Source of the DNA: an uncultured Bacilli bacterium
Lineage (GTDB): Bacteria; Bacillota_I; Bacilli_A; RF39; UBA660
Direction of reading: 5' to 3'
Length of the DNA stretch: 46,351 bases
Assembly: GCA_944358795.1 (NCBI GenBank)
Contig: CALVRW010000008.1
Span: 1 to 46,351 of the forward strand
A model generated the notes under the pieces. That model was not told where the DNA came from, searched no databases, and saw nothing but the letters and a program-made list of their open reading frames with translations. Below, piece after piece: positions 41,140 through 46,351 of this stretch. A program made the position numbers and the translations under genes. Position 1 is the first letter of the stretch; every line of letters starts with the position of its first letter.

Positions 41140-42661
41140 GCCATAAAACATATCGAAAACGTTTTTCTTCGTAAGTTTCATTTTTACGATCAACCTCGCG
41201 ATAATTTTTCTTTAATTCTTCGGGATATTCAAATGATTCATAGCGATCAATTTTAGTTCGTGTAATCACAAAGTCTACCTTTTTTTCTTTTATCAACCTA
41301 TCTTGTTCTTCTTTGATATCAGGAAATACGGTATCAGGAATATTTTGTTTTTGAAAATATTTCGTAGTAGGAATCGTATTGGTAGTAAGATAGATTCCTC
41401 CATCTAAAAAGTGATAATTTAACAAAGTTGGATTCTTTTTTTGATTAATTATTTCAGCGAATTGATATTGTACAAGATCTTCTTTTGTTGTTTTAGGATA
41501 CATCATTGGAGTATTAGAAGATGCATAATAAGAAAATCCTAGACATATTGTTGTCATAATAATAAGTCCTGCATCCCAGTTTTTAGAATAAATAGAGATG
41601 TATTTTTCTTCTATTAATAAAGCAATTCCAATCATTCCAAATAGTAGAAATGGTGTTAAAATAAGAGGATAATAGCGGAAAGAAATTCCACCAAAGAAAA
41701 CACTGAAACAAAGAAAGAAGAAAGTACTACATAAGATCCACTTATGAGTTCGTTTGTTTAAAATGATAGGGGTAAACCATAGATAAATACATCCAAATAC
41801 AAATGGAATCCCAATTCCTAAGTTTGTTGCGAAAAATTTAATTGGTTTCGTTATAACCATAAAAAGACGAAGAATCAATGGAGTAGTAGAAGGGTATAAG
41901 AATAAATTAAAATGAATATAAGCGTCATAAAATGCTTGTAATGCATGATGAGATAGAAAATATAATAACCATGGTATAAATGGAAGAAGCATTCCAAAAA
42001 GGAATACGAAGCAACTAATGATTGCTTTTTTATATTGTTTTACTTTTATCATAAGAAAGAAAAAGGACATCATGAAGGCAAACCAAAATCCTAACATAGA
42101 ATATTTTATGGTAAAGACTAGACCAGCCATGATTCCATTTATAAAAATCATCTGGTAGGATGGAGTAGACTCGTTACTTTTGAAAAACTTTATCATTGAA
42201 TATAAACTGTACATAAGAAAAGGAAGACAAAATTCTTCAGCACTATCTCCATGTGAAAAAGCAGGTAGTGTTAAAATAAGAAAACTAATAATAGGAAGGA
42301 GATAATAAGTAGTTGTTTTCTTTAAATAAAGTGTTAAAAGTTTAAAAGCATAGTATAAAAAGAAAGAAAATGATAATACTTCTATTAAAAAGACCCCCAA
42401 AAAAGAATCATAAGAAATCATTGCTGCAATGGTATGATAAAAGTATAGAAGAGGTCCTTTTTGATCAAATAAATCTAAATAATATACTTTTCCATCTAGC
42501 GCAGCTTTTCCAATTGTAAAAAAACAATTCGCATCTGTCCAAGTATTCATGGGATACAAGAAAGATGACTTTGTACAAATCATAAGAAAGAAAAAAGATA
42601 TAGAAAGGCAAATAAGAAATGTTTTTCCTCTTTCTAAATATATGTGATATATGTGTTTCAT
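41129..42661 (-). CDS. GT-C-type membrane glycosyltransferase (ArnT/PMT-like)
   Basis: A 510-residue polytopic protein with about eleven membrane helices. The first outer loop carries WTDANCFFTIGKAALDGK and YYLDLFDQKGPLLYF, the acidic DxD-like loop of GT39-type enzymes that transfer sugars from polyprenyl phosphate carriers. The C-terminal 90 residues are an outer soluble domain. GGAGG fits ATG 42661; the ATG at 42673 overlaps that binding site. Acceptor unknown (wall polymer, lipid or protein). Confidence 0.78.
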   Translation of the reverse strand: MKHIYHIYLERGKTFLICLSISFFFLMICTKSSFLYPMNTWTDANCFFTIGKAALDGKVYYLDLFDQKGPLLYFYHTIAAMISYDSFLGVFLIEVLSFSFFLYYAFKLLTLYLKKTTTYYLLPIISFLILTLPAFSHGDSAEEFCLPFLMYSLYSMIKFFKSNESTPSYQMIFINGIMAGLVFTIKYSMLGFWFAFMMSFFFLMIKVKQYKKAIISCFVFLFGMLLPFIPWLLYFLSHHALQAFYDAYIHFNLFLYPSTTPLILRLFMVITKPIKFFATNLGIGIPFVFGCIYLWFTPIILNKRTHKWILCSTFFFLCFSVFFGGISFRYYPLILTPFLLFGMIGIALLIEEKYISIYSKNWDAGLIIMTTICLGFSYYASSNTPMMYPKTTKEDLVQYQFAEIINQKKNPTLLNYHFLDGGIYLTTNTIPTTKYFQKQNIPDTVFPDIKEEQDRLIKEKKVDFVITRTKIDRYESFEYPEELKKNYREVDRKNETYEEKRFRYVLWQKK

Positions 42662-42736
42662 AAATACCTCCATTACTTATATATTATAACATGATTGATA
42701 AATTAATCATATTATATCGAATTTTTATAAAATTTG

Positions 42737-42765
42737 TTGACATCGTTTTGATAAATGTGTATATT
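42737..42765 (+). promoter_or_regulatory. Distal promoter of the tRNA cluster
   Basis: Perfect TTGACA (42737-42742), 17 bases, TATATT (42760-42765). About 90 bases of leader without an ORF separate it from the proximal promoter. Confidence 0.55.
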
Positions 42766-42830
42766 ATTAATGGAAGCGACGTAATAAAACTGTTCTTCTG
42801 AAAAAAAATGAAAATTATTAAAAAAAAGAC

Positions 42831-42859
42831 TTGTCAAATGTTAAAAAATAAGTTATACT
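42831..42859 (+). promoter_or_regulatory. Proximal promoter of the tRNA cluster
   Basis: TTGTCA (42831-42836), 17 bases, TATACT (42854-42859), 19 bases before tRNA-Ile. Confidence 0.75.
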
Positions 42860-42878
42860 TGAATAGTGATTTATAAAT

Positions 42879-42955
<77 letters not shown>

Positions 42956-42964
42956 TTTATAAAT

Positions 42965-43041
42965 GCTTCTTTAGCTCAGTTGGTTAGAGCATCTGACTGT
43001 TAATCAGAGGGTCGAAGGTTCGAGTCCTTTAAGAAGCGCCA
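42965..43041 (+). tRNA. tRNA-Asn (anticodon GTT)
   Basis: Acceptor GCTTCTT/AAGAAGC, anticodon loop CTGTTAA, discriminator G, encoded CCA; 77 nt. Confidence 0.97.
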
Positions 43042-43048
43042 TTATTTT

Positions 43049-43125
43049 GGTCCGTTGGTGAAGCGGCTTAACACACTGCCCTTTCACGGCAGCACTCATG
43101 GGTTCGAATCCCATACGGATCACCA
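43049..43125 (+). tRNA. tRNA-Glu (anticodon TTC)
   Basis: Acceptor GGTCCGT/ACGGATC with one G-U pair, anticodon loop CTTTCAC, discriminator A, encoded CCA; 77 nt. Confidence 0.95.
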
Positions 43126-43137
43126 TTTGAAAATTAG

Positions 43138-43159
43138 AACTACCTTTGGTAGTTTTTTT
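43138..43159 (+). terminator. Terminator of the tRNA cluster
   Basis: AACTACC and GGTAGTT pair perfectly around TTT and run into T7. Confidence 0.85.
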
Positions 43160-43174
43160 GTCATATAAATACAA

Positions 43175-43203
43175 TTGACTTATAATGGAATATTTATTAC
43201 AAT
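43175..43203 (+). promoter_or_regulatory. Promoter of the RNase Y gene
   Basis: TTGACT (43175-43180), 17 bases, TACAAT (43198-43203); predicted start near 43210. Confidence 0.65.
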
Positions 43204-43210
43204 AATATTA

Positions 43211-43227
43211 GATAGACACTGTCTATC
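43211..43227 (+). promoter_or_regulatory. 5'-terminal hairpin of the RNase Y mRNA
   Basis: GATAGAC and GTCTATC pair perfectly around ACT exactly where the transcript should begin. No T-run follows, so it is not a terminator. Confidence 0.55.
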
Positions 43228-43249
43228 AGTTAGAAAATGGAGGTAACAA

Positions 43250-44806
43250 ATGACATCACAAGTATTACTTTCCATTTTACTAGTCCTTGTAGGGCTTTTT
43301 GTTGGAATGATTATTTCATTTATATTTAATTACTTAAGAGGTTCTCTAGCAAAGAAATCAGCGGAACAAATTATCGAAAAAGCAAATAAAGAAGCAGATA
43401 AATTAAAACGTGATCATTTATTAGAGGCCAAAGAAGAAGCATATAAATTAAAAAAAGAAACAGATAATGAAATCAAAGAGAAAAAAAGTGAGATAAAAGA
43501 TGCAGAAGAACGTCTTCTTGTTCGTGAAGGAAACATTGATAGACGTGATTTAGCGCTTCAAAATCGTGAACAATTACTCGATGAAAAAGAATTATCTATT
43601 ACAAAGAGACAAAAAGAAATTCAAGATGAATTAGTGGAAGTGGAAAACTTAAAACAAGAACAAATGAAAGAACTAGAACATATTGCGAGATTTAGTAAAA
43701 ATGAAGCAAGAGAACTCGTATTAAAGAAAGTAGAAGAGATGATGAGTTTAGAGATTGCTAGTTTAATTAAAGAACGTGAAACAGAAGCAAAATTAGAAGT
43801 AGATAAAAAATCAAAAGCATTATTACTTAGTACGATGCAGAAATATGCTGCAGATGTAGCTAATGAACAAACTGTTACAGTAGTAGCGCTTCCAAATGAT
43901 GAGATGAAAGGAAGAATCATTGGTAGAGAAGGAAGAAATATTCGAACAATTGAAGCAGTAACTGGAGTAGATTTAATTATTGATGATACTCCAGAAGCAA
44001 TTGTCTTGTCTAGTTTTGATCCATTACGAAGAGAAATTGCACGTGTAACGATTGAAACATTAATTAAAGACGGACGAATTCATCCATCACGTATTGAAGA
44101 ATTATATGATAAAGTTAGTAAGGAAATGAATGCGAAAATATTAGAATATGGAAATAATGCTTTATTCGAATTAGGAATTACAAAGATGGATTCTGAGTTA
44201 GTAACATTAATTGGAAAGTTACATTTCCGTACTAGTTTTGGACAAAACGCTTTACAACATTCACTTGAAGTTGCCCATTTGGCAGGAATTATGGCAAGTG
44301 AAATGGGAGAAAATGTTAATTTAGCAAAACGTGCTGGATTATTACATGATATCGGAAAAGCAATCGACCATGAAATCGAAGGAAGCCATGTTGAAATTGG
44401 TGCCGATATCGCTCGTAAATATAAAGAAAATGAAGTTGTAATTAATGCGATTGAATCACACCATGGAGATAAAGAAGCAACTAGTATGATTTCTTCTATG
44501 GTAGCAGTTGCAGATGCATTAAGTGCTTCTCGACCAGGAGCAAGAAATGATTCGTTAGAAAACTATGTAAAACGTTTACAAGAATTAGAAGCACTTGCCA
44601 AAGATGTCGATGGAGTAGAGAAAACATTTGCTGTACAAGCAGGTAGAGAATTGCGTGTTATTGTAAAACCAGAAGAAGTATCAGATTTAGAAAGTTATAA
44701 AATTGCTCGCGATATTAAAACAAAAATTGAAGAAAATTTACAATATCCAGGTACAATTAAAGTAACAGTCATTAGAGAAACAAGAGCAATTGAAGAAGCA
44801 AAATAG
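43250..44806 (+). CDS. rny: Ribonuclease Y
   Basis: A membrane-anchored endoribonuclease that starts mRNA decay. The 518 residues show an N-terminal TM helix (about 5-28), a long Lys/Glu coiled coil (30-200), a KH domain ([15 protein letters not shown] near 224) and an HD domain with [10 protein letters not shown] and [11 protein letters not shown] (metal His-Asp near 366). Conserved GDKEATS and [10 protein letters not shown] follow, as does the C-terminal domain ending in [12 protein letters not shown]. Length and order are those of the family. GGAGGTAACAA precedes the ATG. The upstream 5' hairpin may tune its own mRNA stability. Confidence 0.97.
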   Translation: MTSQVLLSILLVLVGLFVGMIISFIFNYLRGSLAKKSAEQIIEKANKEADKLKRDHLLEAKEEAYKLKKETDNEIKEKKSEIKDAEERLLVREGNIDRRDLALQNREQLLDEKELSITKRQKEIQDELVEVENLKQEQMKELEHIARFSKNEARELVLKKVEEMMSLEIASLIKERETEAKLEVDKKSKALLLSTMQKYAADVANEQTVTVVALPNDEMKGRIIGREGRNIRTIEAVTGVDLIIDDTPEAIVLSSFDPLRREIARVTIETLIKDGRIHPSRIEELYDKVSKEMNAKILEYGNNALFELGITKMDSELVTLIGKLHFRTSFGQNALQHSLEVAHLAGIMASEMGENVNLAKRAGLLHDIGKAIDHEIEGSHVEIGADIARKYKENEVVINAIESHHGDKEATSMISSMVAVADALSASRPGARNDSLENYVKRLQELEALAKDVDGVEKTFAVQAGRELRVIVKPEEVSDLESYKIARDIKTKIEENLQYPGTIKVTVIRETRAIEEAK

Positions 44807-44826
44807 AAATGGTCTAGCCATTTCTT
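44805..44826 (+). terminator. Weak terminator after RNase Y
   Basis: AGAAATGG and CCATTTCT pair around TCTAG, followed by an interrupted T-run, so some read-through into the next gene is plausible. Confidence 0.5.
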
Positions 44827-44847
44827 TTCTTAAGAGGAGATGAGTTT

Positions 44848-46005
44848 ATGAAACAAACAGAAGTAGAGAGTTTTACATTAAGTAAAATAAAAAGAAAAGA
44901 ACCAAATCCAAATATTATGAAAAAAAATAAAAAACAGAAGAAAGGATTTTTAGCTAAGAAATTTGGTATTCTAATTCAAGGAACCCTTGTTGGGGGATTA
45001 AAAATTAATCGTAGTCAATATCAAAGACTAGCTTCTGGAACTTATATTTTGGAAAGTAAAAAAGAAGAACGATTAACAGAATTATTAAAATCTAAAGATT
45101 ATGGTTTCATTACTTTAAAAAAAGAAAGAAAAGAAAATCCTATGGTATCGACACTAGAGATTGAAAAAACAGATATGAAAGTAATGCCAAATGCAGTATC
45201 AGTAAAACACTATGATACAAAACAACAAGTAGATGGTAGTGCTTACCGTGTATTTGAAAAGGGAATGAGTACAACAATTAAACCAGGTGTTTATATTAGT
45301 GAAAAAGATTTAAAAAAAGCAGTTCGAACAAAAGTAGAATTTCATTTACCAAAGCTTGCTATTATAAAGAATAAAGTAAAAAAAGAACAATGTTCTAACT
45401 TGGATGAATTAAATATAAATACACAAGAAAAAAGAAAATTTCACCATATTAAAAAACTTTGTTTTGCATCTTCTTTTGCCGCTTTACTAGCAATGAGTGG
45501 TACATTTGCTCTTTCTAATAGTGAGGAACAACCAAGTCAAGTAAGAGTAGTAGAAGTGACAAAACAAAAAGAAGACCATTCAACAACAAAGTCAAAATCA
45601 CATGAAGCAAGTGATGATATATCTGTAACAACATTAGAAGAACCAATTCAAATAGGAAGTGCGATTACATTAAAAGAAGGAAGTGCTTATTACAAAGAAG
45701 CAAGTATGGAAAGCGGAGAAACATTTGTTTACAATGATTATGTAAACGAAACAGATTATAATGAAATTACTGCTGTTGCGATTGTAGATGAAAATAATCA
45801 AATACGATTTGTTTCTTATGAAAAAGGATTTGAAATTCGCCAAGCAGTAGAATATGCAACTGAACATGGTATTATGAATTATCAAATTATGTTTCATCTA
45901 GGACCAATTGATCAAGAAGTAATGGATGGTGCAAATCCATATCGTTTAGGTTGGACGAATATTTTAAATATGGGTGATGCAACAAGTAAAGTGTATACAA
46001 AATAA
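44848..46005 (+). CDS. Uncharacterised single-pass membrane protein
   Basis: A 385-residue protein behind AGAGGAGATGAGTT. The first 200 residues are basic and probably cytosolic (KKNKKQKKGFLAKKFG). A single TM segment lies near residues 204-225 (CFASSFAALLAMSGTFAL), followed by a Ser/Thr/Lys-rich stalk and an outer acidic domain (VYNDYVNETDYNEITAVAIVD). Topology resembles RsgI or other anti-sigma-like proteins in outline only; no family is recognised. Confidence 0.65.
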   Translation: MKQTEVESFTLSKIKRKEPNPNIMKKNKKQKKGFLAKKFGILIQGTLVGGLKINRSQYQRLASGTYILESKKEERLTELLKSKDYGFITLKKERKENPMVSTLEIEKTDMKVMPNAVSVKHYDTKQQVDGSAYRVFEKGMSTTIKPGVYISEKDLKKAVRTKVEFHLPKLAIIKNKVKKEQCSNLDELNINTQEKRKFHHIKKLCFASSFAALLAMSGTFALSNSEEQPSQVRVVEVTKQKEDHSTTKSKSHEASDDISVTTLEEPIQIGSAITLKEGSAYYKEASMESGETFVYNDYVNETDYNEITAVAIVDENNQIRFVSYEKGFEIRQAVEYATEHGIMNYQIMFHLGPIDQEVMDGANPYRLGWTNILNMGDATSKVYTK

Positions 46006-46031
46006 TTGTTGCAGAAAGTAAATTATATGTG

Positions 46032-46037
46032 TTATAA
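46032..46037 (+). promoter_or_regulatory. Isolated -10 element before the IS insertion
   Basis: TATAAT in TGTGTTATAATC points at the IS element with no gene between, suggesting a transcription unit interrupted by the insertion. No convincing -35. Confidence 0.3.
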
Positions 46038-46138
46038 TCAAATTGTAAAGTTCCACTGATAGAATTAAGAAGAAAATTTATATCATAAAAGTGGAATTTA
46101 ACCAAACAAAAAACTGGATGTCTCTTTCATTGGGTATT

Positions 46139-46351
46139 TGTCAATAATTTAGACACTTTTTATAGGGGGTATTGTTAATTTTTTAATGATTTTTCAAAAT
46201 TATTAGGGGAAACATACCCTAAAGAAGAGTGTACTCTTCTTGGATTATAAAAACCCTCTATATAGTCATAAATTTCCCTATATGCATCTTCAAACGTATA
46301 AAGTTTAGTCTGGTATAATCGTTCTCGTTTGAGTAGTGAATGAAAAGATTC
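46139..46351 (-). mobile_element. IS3-family insertion sequence, 3' end (runs off window)
   Basis: The element edge is set at TGTCAATAATTTAGACACTT, which begins with TG as IS3-family terminal repeats do. The transposase frame fills the rest and continues beyond the window. The other end and any target duplication are not visible. Confidence 0.75.
46175..46351 (-). CDS. IS3-family transposase (OrfB), C-terminal part
   Basis: On the minus strand the frame reads ESFHSLLKRERLYQTKLYTF, then AYREIYDYIEGFYNPRRVHS and SLGYVSPNNFEKSLKN before TAA. The FHSxLK, YNxxRxHSSLGYxSPxxFE pattern is the end of the rve/DDE integrase domain of IS3-family (IS150/IS3 group) OrfB. The catalytic Glu would lie just beyond the window edge. 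It is oriented away from the window. Confidence 0.9.
   Translation of the reverse strand, partial: ESFHSLLKRERLYQTKLYTFEDAYREIYDYIEGFYNPRRVHSSLGYVSPNNFEKSLKN

Overview
The window is AT-rich DNA from a low-GC Gram-positive bacterium (Bacillota, Bacilli or Erysipelotrichia-like). It carries SEDS/PBP/MraY wall genes, RNase Y, CCA-encoding tRNA genes, strong AGGAGG-type ribosome binding sites and many poly-T terminators. TGG is the tryptophan codon and TGA is used as a stop, so the standard bacterial code applies and a mycoplasma code does not. Most genes lie on the + strand in short operons separated by intrinsic terminators. The exact genus cannot be read from the sequence.

Layout. 1-0.9 kb: an ABC exporter on the minus strand (ATPase plus the first codons of its permease). 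1.0-2.1 kb: an APH-fold kinase. 2.2-5.1 kb: a very AT-rich, ATA-codon-rich accessory block (AAA-ATPase/DUF4143, metallophosphoesterase, an uncharacterised protein), with a palindromic site in front and signs of decay. 5.2-9.2 kb: a peptidoglycan cluster (PBP with PASTA, mraY, ftsW/spoVE). 9.3-12 kb: small membrane or unknown genes, including a protein cut by an in-frame stop and a remnant of a second ftsW-like gene. 12-16.6 kb: an acyl-CoA-synthetase-like enzyme, then a seven-TM hybrid histidine kinase and an HPt-receiver protein. 16.7-23 kb: DNA repair genes, namely a DnaE-type polymerase, recG and an AlkD-like protein, with two candidate small RNAs flanking recG. 23.2-31.6 kb: accessory genes, including a zinc-ribbon/nuclease protein, an ABC-F protein with an elaborate leader, SUFU-domain, DUF1848 and DUF1292 proteins, and an 813-residue charged repeat protein. 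31.6-36.7 kb: NfeD and stomatin, then alpha/beta hydrolase, membrane-anchored MurF-like ligase and D-Ala-D-Ala ligase. 36.7-42.7 kb: Rieske-FAD oxidoreductase, unknown genes, a decayed small-gene region, a tRNA-Lys with a nearby tRNA-Lys fragment, a DUF4097-like protein and a GT-C-type glycosyltransferase. 42.7-46.4 kb: tRNA-Ile, tRNA-Asn, tRNA-Glu, RNase Y, an unknown membrane protein, and the end of an IS3-family element running off the window.

How it fits together. The wall genes at 5-9 kb and 34-36.6 kb cover lipid I synthesis, the D-Ala-D-Ala branch and septal or sporulation cross-linking. The dnaE and recG promoters each have a LexA-type box between -35 and -10, which suggests a shared SOS response. 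The ABC-F gene has two leader ORFs, a transcription terminator and a three-arm RNA switch over its ribosome binding site, an arrangement typical of antibiotic-sensing control. The most novel material is regulatory: the SOS pair, two candidate sRNAs with a loop-to-linker complementarity, and the ABC-F leader. Several loci show recent decay: the SEC-C tail, the BNR protein, the ftsW tail, the tRNA-Lys fragment and the small-protein unit at 39.7 kb.
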